A stretch of DNA of 64,000 bases from Isoetes taiwanensis (GCA_021234155.1 JAJEKV010000050.1:3047842-3111841); one strand, 5' to 3'; shown: positions 46,913 to 58,740, numbered from the stretch's first letter. The notes: generated from the sequence alone by a model not told the origin. Numbers and translations: made by a program.

Positions 46913-47493
46913 AAATATAAAAATTTTAAAAGTTTTCCTTATGAACAGCATTCAATACGGTTTTATAGGGATCTTAGACTCAATCAACGACAAGATCTCA
47001 CTATATAAAAGCAATATGAGCCCTATTACATATAATTCTAAAGCCACGTGGACCTAGGATGTGTCTCTCTAAAGCTTCACGGAGCCGTCGGATCTCGACC
47101 GACGGTCGATCTAAATCACCTGACCAGAGACCATGGTACACATATTATATGTAAATCGCCATCCGTCAGATATGTCCTAAAACCCACCGAGCCAGTTTTC
47201 GATCTCGAATCCACGGGCCGGATAAGTGCTGTGTAAAACATAAGAACATAATAAATAGATCCTAAACTCCAATCTCGAGCCGCTTAGACGAACGGACGGC
47301 CGGATAAGCGCGAAACATAAGAACATATAGAGAGATCAGATATGGTGGTCGCATGGATGCAAAAGAGTAGTTGCACAATGCTAGACTTAAACTTGCAATC
47401 TTCTAGTTGTGAAGTCACGCACTTTTGCCAAGTGAACTACCAAAGCTTATTAAAGACACTGGTGCCTTTTTTATATGCAAAGGTATTTTCAGG

Positions 47494-47517
47494 AGGTTCT
47501 AGAATATTCTAGAACCT
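47494..47517. promoter_or_regulatory. Perfect heat-shock element in a 24-bp palindrome
   Basis: The site fits nTTCnnGAAnnTTCnnGAAn without a mismatch (TTC 47497, GAA 47502, TTC 47507, GAA 47512) and extends to a perfect 24-bp palindrome. Four alternating GAA units are the known binding site of heat-shock factor trimers. A TATA box follows about 70 bp downstream, the arrangement of plant heat-shock promoters and of some heat-activated retrotransposon LTRs. Confidence 0.65.
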
Positions 47518-47583
47518 AATGCATGCGTGACACTTGGTGCAATCTCATCCACTGGAGTGGCATGATCCAAACGTTGGACTAGA

Positions 47584-47598
47584 TATATATATAAAAGA
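47584..47598 (+). promoter_or_regulatory. TATA box downstream of the heat-shock element
   Basis: TATATATATAAAAGAG lies 67 bp after the palindrome and would place a start near 47620. Downstream sequence to about 47800 is T/C-rich like a leader; the 89-residue forward frame there (47534-47803) starts upstream of this box and is probably chance. Confidence 0.5.
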
Positions 47599-47619
47599 GC
47601 CTCATTCTTGTCAAACCAT

Positions 47620-48455
47620 CCCGGGGCCAGACACACTCTCGCAAAATTTGAGCCTTCTTGCTCAAAAAAACCCTCTTGTATTATTCTTTGACGCATTCGG
47701 GCGGTTTCCTAAAATGGTTCCAAATTATTTATTCCTTCGCCGGGTGATTTCGACGTGTTTCTTTTTTGTGTATTTCTTCTTCCGGTTTGGGTTCCATACA
47801 TAAACTGTAATGAACCGGAAGATCCAACCTTGAAGGAAAATTCATAATCTACAAATATATATGTTTAAACAATCTTATCTTCATAAAACTTTAGCATATT
47901 ACCATTTTTAGATTTTTGGAAGGACCTTGCCATTACTTATGTGAGGGTAAAATTGCATTTTGTTGCGAACATGTCTACATCCTGTTCACTTCCAACGGTA
48001 GCTCATAGTCACAAGTTTAATCCTCTAACCATGGCCATTGCATTAACAGAATCTTTAACACCGTCGAAGTAGGAACCCCTCTTTCTCATCTTGTTTTGCA
48101 AATATTTGCTACAAAAATGCTTTGACCTTATCTTCATTTCTTTTCCAAGAACAGGGGTGGTTGTGTAGCTTTAATCCAAAGACACCTTCCATATAAGAGC
48201 CCACATCTAAAGTCAAAGTTCTATGCATGCTCCTCACTTTCCTGTCCAAAACTTCTGGATTAGCATCATGCTGAACCATGGACAATAGTATATACCTATT
48301 AGATAAAATTGCAATCTTAAACATAATGTAGAGCATTCCTCTATTCAGTGTATAATTTTGTTAGGAACATTTTACTTTGATCGCTAAGTATTCAAATGCC
48401 TCTACTTTGGAATCTCTTGAAGGAGAAAAGATCCTCTATATTATTTGCTTTAATA
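47620..48455. other. Unassigned region after the promoter-like site
   Basis: If the promoter is real, its transcript would cross here, but no coding domain is recognised. A 75-residue minus frame (48109-48336) has no known motif. Confidence 0.4.
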
Positions 48456-51400
48456 GATCCGCATCATCCGGTGCCATCGATCGCCATTCCCGGGAAAGGA
48501 CGAGCTTATATTAGGCTATTGTCGCTTCCGCCCCGTTATCGGGCGCCTTCTCACAAAGAAAGATTTCGCTTCTCGTAGGCTTTGGCTTCCTCTCTCCTCC
48601 TTCGGCGCATGATTCTTTTCCTGTCCGGCTGGTTTTCCTTCTTCATCATCTTGTTCCTTCCTATGTTATCTTCACCTTTTATCCCTATCCTTTCTCGGGT
48701 TGGTTGTGCATCCCTTTATGGGCTTGTTCTTAGACAGATTGTTTCTGCCTACTTCTACCAAACTACCGTCTTTAAGTTTGTCTTTTTTAATGCATATGGT
48801 TTTGTGAAATCTCTACAGATTGGCATTCAAGCATCTACTATATCGCTTAGATCCGGATCGACGACTGAAAACGCTAATCCATCAGTTGGGTTGATTTCGC
48901 CAAAGCCGCATTGACTTTATTAAAGATATGAGCAGGCTAAAACCCGGCATGCAATCTTCCTTTAGCTTTTCTGCCCTTTGTTTGCTTCTTCTTCTTTTCA
49001 ATGGGATCGTTGTCCAGTAGAGTATGGTATTTCTGTACCTCTGATGGCACACGCCCTTCTTCTATGCCAACAGCTCTATCACTTGGTGGAGTGTGGTTTT
49101 CTTGAATTCGAGGCATGCACAAAGCTTTTGTATAGATGGATTTAACGCAATTTGTTTCTGCTGTGGTGGATCGGATTCAGCTGTATGATGTATCTGCTTG
49201 CTTTCTTTTTTAATCTTTTCCAACAAGAGGGACATTTGTTGCACTACATGCTTTCCCCTCAAGAAAGTACATGCTTGGTTTCTCGCTTAGGGCCTCACTT
49301 AGTCAGCGTGCCAATTAAGTAAAGTAATCAGTCCCATCGCGATAGGAATTGACACGGACTTTACGGATCGTGATGGGTTGATCTAGAATGGACTGAATTG
49401 ATTGATCGGCATCCAATCTCTTTTTGTTGTTTGTTCCTCCTGGGCTGGGTGGAAGCTTTGATTTCCTCATCTTGCTTCTCCCTTTCTTCTCCTCTGGCCT
49501 TCCTTTTGGGCTTCTAGTACATAAATCAATTTGCCTATTTGCCTAGCCTTCTCTCGCTTTGCCTCTTTCCCCCATCGATCATCTTCGTGATCCTCACCAT
49601 TATACAATTGCCGCTTCCTCTCCAGTAATTTTCATGACTACGGATTCAGATCGACGGTTGGAGCAAAATGATATCTAACATCTTTCTCAGCTTTACATCT
49701 AGCCTCTGCCATAATCTGATTCTATATTGCGTAAACTGGAGTTTGCTGAACTCCAGCCCACCGCGGCGCGACGGACCTCGGACCGAGAGGATTCGCTTGT
49801 TTATTTCCTTTTTGGCCGGCTTTTTTCATTGAGTATGAAAGAACTGAAATGGATGGAGCTGTACGCGCATCGGCTTCATTGATGGCAGCCTCAGCTTTTT
49901 TCTATTCTTCCTTGTCTTCATTTGCCCAGGCTTCTCGCTATCAGCCGCAAATTTCTGCTTTTAGTCTCGGGACTTTAGTATCTGGTATGACCGAGATGCT
50001 GTATTTTCCGTATCAAAAGTACCTCGGGTGATGCAAGATCCGGGCCCGCTTCTTTCCTTCCGTTTTAGCAGTGTCGGTTTGCATCCGACGATCTCCGCTT
50101 CCCTCCACGCCGCTTTTTCAATGGGCTTTCATCGCCCAGCCACATAGTGCATGCTAGTCACTTAAGTCTCCCTATCCTTTCATATAAGGTAATTGTCTAA
50201 TTTGCATTTTCCTTTTCTCCTTCGCCATTGAGTCCCTTTTTTCCTAACCAAGCCACGAGGGTTCTGCACATATGCTTAGTCTTGGTGCAGTGTTTTTATA
50301 GTCTACACCGTCTTGTGCATTGATTGATTTAAAACTAATTTTTTGGGTATACATGCATTCTTCCTATACATTTGATCTATTTGTTTTTTCCATGATTTGG
50401 AAGGCCCGCTTCTTAGCCCTAGTTTTTCTATATACGCTAGTTTTTGCATTAATTCGCTTAAGTTGGGTGATTCTTTTTTGATATGGGTTTAAACCCAAGG
50501 TGAGCCTCCACTCTATAGTTTTTCACTAGCTATCTTTTATGTTTGCCTCTTGTGCGGAGAAACATTCAGATTTGTTAAATGATGCAGTATTGTTCCAACA
50601 TAATTCATTTGATGAATGACGACTCATCTCAGGTGGGCCGCTTATATGGCCTGCTACCTGTCAGAGCTTATTTGCATTTTGATTGTCCCTTGTATTACCT
50701 ACTCATACTTTGGGGAATTTACTTGCATTATCCACGATTATGCTAGTAGTAGACCCCTCATTGCAGAGAAATGCGATAGCACGTTTGGTATTTGCATTTA
50801 AATAAGTGGGTTTGCATCTTATTCTTTTCCTCATTGGTGCTTTGTTATCGATTCTTGACTTTAATTTATATGCATGATCATTTGCCTATTCAATAAGCTC
50901 ATCTCATATTTATCTATGTTTGTCTTCTTTTTCAAATATATTTTTCTTCCATCGTTACTATTTGTCTTATGCTCCTTATTTTACTTATCATGGCCTCTTT
51001 CATAGCCTTTTGATTTATAATGGTTACATAGGTTATCTTTATGGCCTCTTTGGTATTAGAGCAATTCTGAGGGAACTAAATCACATTTACATTATATTTT
51101 CTATCATTTGGGTGTCCCTTTTTCCTCGGCGCGGGTTCTCGATTGTTATGTTTTTCTCTACGTCTTATTCATAATTGCATTAGAATATGCGCATCTAGGG
51201 CTTTTGTTTTAGGGGGTGGTTTTTCCCTCAGCAAGTATTCTCTCTCTTTTCTATATGATCTTTTCCAAGTTATACATCTAGTTTTTTATATATGTGACGC
51301 TATCCTTTGAATTTGAGGTAGTTTTTTCTATCAAGTGGTTTTCGGATTTTCTTCTTTTGCACTTGTGTTTTATCGTGGATTCATGCACCATACTATATTG

Positions 51401-53194
51401 TGGGTCTATGCTCTCTCAAAGGCTGTTTTTCTCTTTATTGGTACTGCCTTTTACCTCAAGTTGCCTTTGTGGTCGCTAATGGGATGCTGTCTTGTTTTCA
51501 TAATTCTAATACGCTATGTTTCTGATTTATTATATTTTTTATTGCCTATAGATTTGTGGCTACCCATCTTCGCTGTATTTGTCTTTTTACATTGATGCAT
51601 TCCATTTGGCGTAGTAGGCTGCGATGGCTTCAATTATGCAAGGTTTCTCCGTGTTGTTGCATCTCTTTTTGTATGTTATTTTTGTATTGTGGTTCCTATG
51701 TGGTTATATGTGGCATCTCTTTCTGTTTAGGATTTCCCATGGTGGTTTGGGCTTTATTTTTTGGTACTTGTGTTTGTATCTTGCGTGAGATGCACTCACA
51801 CTCGCCTCGTGGCATAATGCTATTCTGCACATTTCTACATTCTAGGTTGGGTGCGACTTGTTGCCTTGTATATACTACATTGTGTAATTCCTTCATTTGC
51901 ATACAAGTATTTTCTATCAGAATTTGGGGGGAAGTTTGGGTATAAGGGGGGTTGTGTTTTATAAAGGTTTCTAATTATTATTGCTGTTCCTCGCGTATGA
52001 GGCACCTAGGGGTCTCGTGGATCGGGTTTCATGGCTTCCGAATCACAGTTGCATTCTTCTTTTCTTGTAGTTACTTTTTACATTTTTATGCTTGGTTGAC
52101 AACGGGTTTCCTATATGTTGGCATCCTCTTTATTGGACTAGCAGGCATTCAAGCATGGTTTTGATTTTTATGCTGGGGCATCATTCAATTTGCTGTATGT
52201 ATCAAACTATTTTTCAACGCGAAATTTCTATGCATTCTCGTGGTTTGATTTTTTTCTTTTTCGTATTGTTGCCCGCAGTTCGCCCAAGTCGATCCTTAAG
52301 GTTTATCCTTTTGGTAATGTTGCTATCAAACGCTGTTTTCCGCTTTAGGCATACTGAAAGTATTACGGTGAGTTCATTTTCTTTTTCACGCTTATTTGCC
52401 TGGGTGTCATGTTCCATCCTCGCTGCCTAGCCAGCCATGACAGTATTATGTGGTGTTTTCATTCTCGCTACCTAGCTAGCTTTCTTGTGATTTTATTGTT
52501 CATCTAAGGTTGCATCTTGTCTTTCTAACGCTTTGTATCTTCTTCACAACCATAGGCTGGCTTTTCCTCTTCTATCTTATTGCTTTTGTATTGGTTATTT
52601 ATCATTATTGACAACTCTGGGAGGTTTTGGTATACCATCTTTGGTACATATGCATTGACGTATTGGTCTTTCTGTGGCGCATTATCTGCACTGGCGCTTG
52701 AGTTGTTCCTTTTACTTAGCCGATATTGCCTTTATTTCGTCGATTCTCGCTCTTCTCGTGTTGATTCTCCCAAGGCCGCAGACGCTTTTCCGATTCCCTA
52801 TCAATGCAGGACTTGACTTGTTTTTTCTGTGACGTCCTTTTTCATGCCTCGTAATGCGTAATTTTCTTACCATTGTTTTGTTCTATGATGTATTTTTCGT
52901 GTTAGTGAGCCGATGCCGCCTATCGCTAACCCTTCCAACTTTTCCTCCGCGAAGTTCGCTTTCCACCACGCACTCAGCTTCGCCGGCTGTCCTCTCGGGT
53001 TGCCAACGTTAACGCTTCCCTTTCCTTTGGAGCTGACTTTTGGACACTGGGCCTACTTTTCTCCCACCTCTCCCATTCCCGCTCGCCATACCTAGTCAGC
53101 CTGCTTTCTCCTGATTATACACAATTATTGGCAGAGCTTCTCAGCAGCAGCCGGGCCATTACCTCCCCGCACTCCACATCGCCAGCTTCCGCCT

Positions 53195-53204
53195 TATAAA
53201 CTTC
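53195..53204 (+). promoter_or_regulatory. Possible TATA box in the T/C-rich block
   Basis: CCTTATAAACTTCC occurs after a GC-richer 250-bp stretch (52930-53190), a promoter-like change of composition. No gene follows that I can identify. Confidence 0.25.
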
Positions 53205-53344
53205 CTGGGACTCACCAGATCTCTGCCCTTTCTACTCAATCTCTCCTATTTCATCGCACACATTATGCTCTTGGGGGTTCCACATCCACCTAAGCATTTT
53301 GTCTTCTTTTCTTATTGCAAGCATTTGTTATTCTTTTTTTATTA

Positions 53345-53664
53345 TTTATCGTTATTGTTTTTTCTTTGGGGATCCATGATGAAGGGTTCCGCTTCCTCCG
53401 CTTTTTGCCCGCTGCGTGGTCCACATGTTGAGGTTGGTGATCACGCGCTGATGGCGGGTCCTCGCTCTCGGCTTGTTACGGTTTGCCGCTACCGCTTTGG
53501 TCAAGCATTTCGCTCCCCACCCTCGCTACGCTTCCGTGCTCAGCTGACTGACCTCTTTTGAGTTTTCTAATGCAAGGCTATTTTATAGTTTATGCAGTCC
53601 ACCATTTCTTGTTGTGTTCGTCATACGTTGCTTCATGAATCTAACTCCACGCTTTTCATGTTTC

Positions 53665-53720
<56 letters not shown>

Positions 53721-54490
53721 TCTCCTCTCTCTCTCTCTCTCTCTTCTGCGTCGTCAGCTTCTTTTCTGTCCCATTTAAGTATTTTAGACATATCTTTCCA
53801 CCCTCGCTGTCCTTTGTGGCTACATTTCTATGTATATTCTATATTTGGTTTGGTCCGATACTTGACTTGAATATTTGTAGATTGTATTTAAAGATTTTTC
53901 TTAGTATGATCACGGAGCTCTAGTGTTTGTTGGTTCCTTTTGTTCACTGTATTAGTGTAATTTATTTGTTGTTTCCTCAAAGTTGTATTTTTCTAATCTT
54001 GACCATGGGTGACGCGTGATATTGGTTCGTGTACCAACTTTTATGGATTTGGGAGCTTCTTTGTTTCAAGTAGCTCCACTTTGTCATGTTCGCAAATGCG
54101 CTTTTATTTTCGCAGTATAGCTTTGCTCGCTATATATGATATGATATTCCATAATCATTGTGTCACGGACTTTTCATGTTCTTTAGCCCATAGTTTTATC
54201 ATTCTTCCCTCAAGCCTCCGCTTTGCCTGATATGCGTGGTCCAGCATGCTGAGGTTCGTACTCTCTCCGTTAAGCTATGGTCCTCGTCCTTCCTCAAGGG
54301 CCAAGCATTTGGTGTGTATACTCTCCTCACATCATGTTTCTCGCTCTATCTTTAGGTCTATGCATTTTTACATTCCTTGTGCGTAAGTTTTTTCCTCTTT
54401 TTGCCTTATTATCTCAGCGATTTCTCTCGGTTATTTTTCCTCTTGGTTTGTTTTATTGTTTTTGGGGATCCATGATGAAGGGTTCCTTTT
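53345..54490 (+). repeat. 1.1-kb spaced direct repeat
   Basis: TTATTG plus a T-run plus GGGGATCCATGATGAAGG and GTTCC is present at 53352-53390 and 54456-54486, a period of 1096 bp. Weaker relatives of the GGATCC block lie near 48456 and 55032. Confidence 0.7.
53669..53744 (+). repeat. (CT)n microsatellite
   Basis: About 23 uninterrupted CT units, a short TTCCTCTCC break, then about 10 more. A second short (CT)n lies at 55831-55849. Confidence 0.95.
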
Positions 54491-55997
54491 GTTCACTTAT
54501 CTCCCCTCTAGAGCACTCCATGGTGTTCGTGCGTATAATATACATTCATTTAATTTCTATCCGCATCTCTGCATTCACATCATATGTGCATTGTACGCAT
54601 TAACGTATTTTGTTTTTCATCGCTTTGTTGCCTTGTTCGCTTCGGGCTTATCATCCTTTACGTTCTTCCTCCATTTCTTCTACCACGCCATATCCTTTTT
54701 CATCACCTTCAACCTTCCCTCCTCATCCTCCCGCCCTCTTCTTGCGTCCTTATCTTATCCTGGACACATGGTGGGCGGAGTGTCTTCTAGCTATAGGCTT
54801 GCATCCATCCCAACGCGTACCCACCGCCCGCCGTGGAGGAGCCTCAGCAGCTGGGCACTCCTGGGTTCCGCGGTTTTGAGGCTTCAGTACCTGCCGCTGG
54901 CGCCTTTCTTCTTCTCACTCAAGTATGTGCTTTCGCGATCCCACTCAACACTTGGCGTGTCAGCGCGGCCGGGCTTATAGAGGGAAGTCCTTTGGTAGTC
55001 GTCGTTTTGTGTCTTCATGTAGTCCTTTCCTGGGGATCCCATCGATCCGAAAGCCATCTGACGCTTATTCTGGGAAAGGATGTTCATATTAGCCAGTATT
55101 GCCGTTTTCCGGCCGGTTATCGGCGCTTTCCTCACAGCAGCATTCCTTCGCTCTCGTGAGTTTCCCCCCTTCCCGCCATGTACGCCTACCTCTTTCATTT
55201 ATATATATTTATTTTGTTCATGCACTTTGTGTTCTCCACTTGTGGGTGGCTTTTCCATGTTATACTCTTCAGATTCTAATATAAGTATTCTCCCAACAGG
55301 GGTGCTGCTATTTTTTATCCACCTTTAGGGTGAGGCATATTTTGACATAGTGCGTAAATCTCCACCACTGGTGTCGCTTTCCACCCTAGGGTGATGCTAT
55401 CTTTCCTCGTTATGTTCTTTTCTACCTATTTTATTATTTCTCATCCTTCGTCCTTGTTGATGTACTTTTTATGGCTATGTTTGTTTCATGTCTCTAAATC
55501 CATTACGGTGTTTTTCTAGAGTTCTTGGTCTTAAGGTGCTCTCTTATATTCCACCGGCCTCGCCACTTGCCGCTTTCTGCTCTGTCCTCCTTCGCTACTC
55601 CTCGATCCTGCCATTGGCTGGGGTCGCGGTTTTATGTTCACCTTCGCTTCGTCCGTTTCTCTCGTTTCCAGTAACACATTCAGGTTGGTGGCAACCATTT
55701 CTCATTAGGTTTTCCTCAAAACCAAAGGTTTTATCCCGGGATGAGTAGTTATTGTTGCTATTGCCCTCCTATATTGCCTTGGTATATTTTTCTTATGGGT
55801 AGTCCGATGGTTGTCTTATGGTCGGGCTACCCCTCTCTCTCTCTCTCTCTTCCAAACATTGCATACCGGCCGCTGTGATGGTTTGACAAGTTTACGGTTT
55901 CCAGTTCGCTAGTCTTTCCTGCCACTGGGGCTCATTACTTTGGCTCACAGCTTCCAATGAATTTCGCTGGCTCTCATTTTGTTCCTGGCTGTGTGGA

Positions 55998-56012
55998 AAA
56001 AAAATAAAAAAA
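55998..56012 (+). other. A-rich end of the T/C-rich block
   Basis: AAAAAAAATAAAAAAAA abruptly ends the T/C-rich sequence and AT-rich DNA follows. This would suit a retroposed poly(A) tail, but an element body was not identified. Confidence 0.35.
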
Positions 56013-57000
56013 ACATTGGCAAGTCATGAATAACATATAAACTATCAAATATTGCACAAATTCTTTAACACACCAAAATAAAACATTTTACTTTGTAAAG
56101 TTAAAATTTAAAGAGTCCAAATAAAGTGTAGTCACACACGCAGCATCTTTTTATTTTTCTTTTCCAACCAAAATACAACTAAATGAATTCTAAATTACAT
56201 TTCTATCCAACACAAAGATTCTAGTTCTAGCCTCATCTCGTGTCTGACACTCTTCATAGATCCAACTTTCCGATTGAACTAGATACAGCGGATAAAGCTT
56301 TCCAGTTTTGTCATACTATTCCTGGAAAAAAATCGTGGCATATGAGTCTGATGCAACTATAACCTCTACTCAAATGCAAAAAGAGCCCGATTGAGAGTAG
56401 GAGATTGAGCTACGATGGCTTTTCTCAAGATATCCCAACTCCTAATCTCTCATGATTTGTTTCCAGTCTGTTGATTGTTTCCGTGATATGAGGAATAGAG
56501 GATTCTAAACAATACGGTAATGATAAGATGAAAATAAAATTTTTTATTTTTGCAAACAACGTGATGATTGCTTCTTGTTGATCCTCGAGTCGATCACATG
56601 TAGGCTGAAAAGTCGCTCTGCTAAAAACCGATCCCCTGTGGCCTACATCCAATCTTAGTGTATTATATGCTCCTTTTGTTTCAGATATCCGCTACTTTTG
56701 TCTCAATCTTGTCACTCCACGTTTGGTCGCCTTTATGTGTCTATTGGTTTTATCCAAGATATATTCAAGGTTCACCTTTATTATTAAAAGGATAGCTAGT
56801 CCAACAAATATGAATATCGCTACTTTATCTATTTATTCACCTTCATATAAAGTCATGACTTTTTAAAGACAAATTTGCATTTAATGTGTAGATGTAAAAT
56901 CTTTGGAAATTTACATTATTTACTTCCAGAAGATGGTCGCTATGGTGACATATGTTTACCTAACCTTGCTTTTGGATTTCCGCAGCACAACCCAAATACC
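56013..57000. other. AT-rich spacer
   Basis: No gene recognised. TAACACACCAAAATAAAACA at 56066-56085 resembles an arm of the inverted-repeat element at 59445-59588. The 75-residue minus frame at 56425-56652 has no known motif. Confidence 0.45.
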
Positions 57001-57860
57001 AAAGCCCTCGGGAAGGACAAGCAAGCTCAATGGTTCTCATGTTGGATGTAAGAAAACGTATGCGTATTGCATACGGACTTAAAGAAGGATCTCAATGTAC
57101 CAAAGCTGCATCTAGATGCTAGTTTCCTTCGCAAGCTCGATGCGTGGTCGCTCACACGTTAAGATGGTACACTATAACCAACAAGTCAATCCTAGGCTCA
57201 CGACAGCCCACACCAGCATTTCTGTGCACCCATTTGCCTGCGTAAGAAGTTACGACTTATAGCTTCCATTCAAGACGGGTGCATATCGCCTCCGTGACTG
57301 AGACAGGCTGGACTCCGGGAAGCACGGAGGATAGCTTTGTCAAGTGTTGCCACCGTGTATGCCATTGAAGATGAATGCTGGCGTTCTCCGCATCCTTCCA
57401 AAGATTTGCCCACATCCCAGCACGGGCTCTCGCTAGTTGTGCCTCACTCAGCCGTAGATGAGTTATTGAATATGACGCCCTGCGGGGCTTGTTAGACTAA
57501 GGCAATTCTCCAAGAGGTTATGGATATATACCTGGACTGTGTCCTCCGATAGTGGTTTGAGAATTGTCCTATACAATTGTACAAAGGTACCAAAGATACT
57601 TATTAATGCCAAGGTTTTTTTCTCAAACCCTTAGCGTGGGATTTAATCTTAATAGTAATACGCTTTGTTGCTCTTTTGTTTGGGTCCCATAGGCCAATTG
57701 GTCTCCTCGTGGATCTATAAAAATTCTATTATATTGTCATTTATTCGCTCTGTCTCCGCCTCTGTTTCCTTCGCTTTTGTTCTCCGTTTCGTTTCCCCGG
57801 TTGCTTCGTTTGCTCTGCTCTCGTTTCGTTTCGTTTATTCTATTCTATTCTCAAATCATC
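57000..57860 (+). mobile_element. LINE 3' third with (TTCTA) tail
   Basis: Same family as the LINE at 397-1934. Forward frames read LRKKLRLIASIQDGC (about 57243-57285), AIEDECW (57361-57381, the IEDExH block) and VDELLNMTPCGAC (about 57455-57495). EVMDIYLDCVLR near 57520 aligns with the corresponding sequence in the first LINE near 1702. The 3' UTR region at 57609-57660, TTGGGTCCCATAGGCCAATT, and degenerate TTCGT/TTCTA tails to about 57850 follow. It is truncated and broken by stops. Confidence 0.75.
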
Positions 57861-58369
57861 ACCCATAATGATCCCCTTTTTAATTAAAAGTTTTTTTTCC
57901 AAACCAAAATTTTAGTAAAAAACATTTGCCAACATAATTAGAGAGCATCTGCTTATTATAGTGAAGGTCTTAAACATAAATATCAGAACTTTTAAGAAGA
58001 TATGTTTTTCTATCTTTATTTCTTCGCCCATACAGATCTTGACATCAAATAGTACAAATTTGGGTCGTCATCGCGAGCCCTTAGAAGAACAAAAATTTCA
58101 TCATGGAAATAAGAAAGGAGTTCTGCTCTTGCTTTGTTTTCGAAGGAACTAGAAGGGTTTGATGGACGGCATCATAGTTATAGATATCCAAATTGCTCTA
58201 GCTTTGCTTGTTCGATAATTTTATGGTTAGAATCATCATTTAGATAGCCTTATCCACCTTGTAGAGATTATAGACAATTTATCTGCTCTTGCTCAAGTCA
58301 ACTCACAAGAAACGGGCTTCAGATTTGCAATATTTTGAAATCCATCTATAATAATATAATATAAATAGA
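57861..58369. other. AT-rich spacer
   Basis: A 63-residue forward frame (57961-58152) has no known motif; nothing else was seen. Confidence 0.45.
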
Positions 58370-58740
58370 ATGTGCAGGAGCACAGGTGCATACATGTGCA
58401 AAAAGAAGAGGACTGGCATAGCTTGAGGCAGTACATTGACACTTGCTTCCTCAATAAGCTTTTGATGTCATCAGCTTCTCAGAATACTAAATACATCACA
58501 TTACCAAAGCACTACATAAACCCTACATTGAACGGGCTTCAACGCCATTTATGCGACGCATTTGCCTATGAAAAGCGCAGACTCATCAGCCAATCTTCGC
58601 ATAAGTGTGCACATAGACAGATGGATTGGAGAGTCACGTCAGGACAGCCTTTGTTAGTGCTGCCAACTAGGAGATGTTGGGGATGAATGTCTCACTCTTT
58701 AGAGCTATTCGGGCGATGATCACATTAGCATGCTACAATC
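58370..58740 (+). repeat. Third, partial copy of the 37.6-kb repeat with open frame
   Basis: It aligns with the second half of the tandem units at 37602-38895: AGAGGAC, a CCATTT..GC...ATGAAAAG block, ATAGACAGATGGATT, and GATGAATGTCTCACTCTT...GATGATCACAT. Unlike those, it keeps an open frame of 104 residues (58372-58686; LRQYIDTCFLNKLL, HYINPTLNGLQRHLCDAF). The frame's family is unknown. It is 20 kb from the other copies, so the unit is dispersed. Confidence 0.65.

Larger units (their letters stand above)
45059..47240 (+). repeat. Two-unit tandem repeat (about 1.29 and 0.89 kb) with tRNA-like head
   Basis: Unit 1 starts ACAAGAAAATTAATATGTCC at 45059 and unit 2 ACAAGAAAATTAATACATCC at 46349. 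Both contain GATTCTCTTAG-like runs, an ACCCATGAG...TTTAAAACCTTC block, ATTACCCTTTAAGTAT, a tRNA-like segment, a TATAAAAGCAATAT box, GCCACGTGGACC and ACATATTATATGTAAA. Unit 1 has an internal 190-bp duplication (45217-45406 and 45407-45590) that unit 2 lacks. The repeats could be LTRs of one element in tandem or an amplified SINE-bearing segment. Confidence 0.8.
48456..56012 (+). repeat. 7.5-kb T/C-rich, A-poor block with internal repeats
   Basis: The plus strand is rich in T and C and poor in A, especially 50200-55950; many forward frames of 60-174 residues are Phe/Leu/Ser-rich artefacts. A segment of about 120 bp at 48456-48580 recurs, diverged, at 55030-55160. GGGGATCCATGATGAAGG occurs at 53368 and 54464 in longer matching context. 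No gag, pol or transposase motif is found on either strand. It may be a large non-autonomous element read on the minus strand, or an expanded low-complexity region. Confidence 0.55.

Noticed and set aside
53592-53870. Ser/Leu repeat frame
   Set aside because: Translation of the (CT)n microsatellite.
50920-54980. Many forward frames up to 174 residues that look like membrane proteins
   Set aside because: T-rich sequence yields Phe/Leu/Ser-rich hydrophobic translations in every frame; there is no consistent start, conservation or motif.
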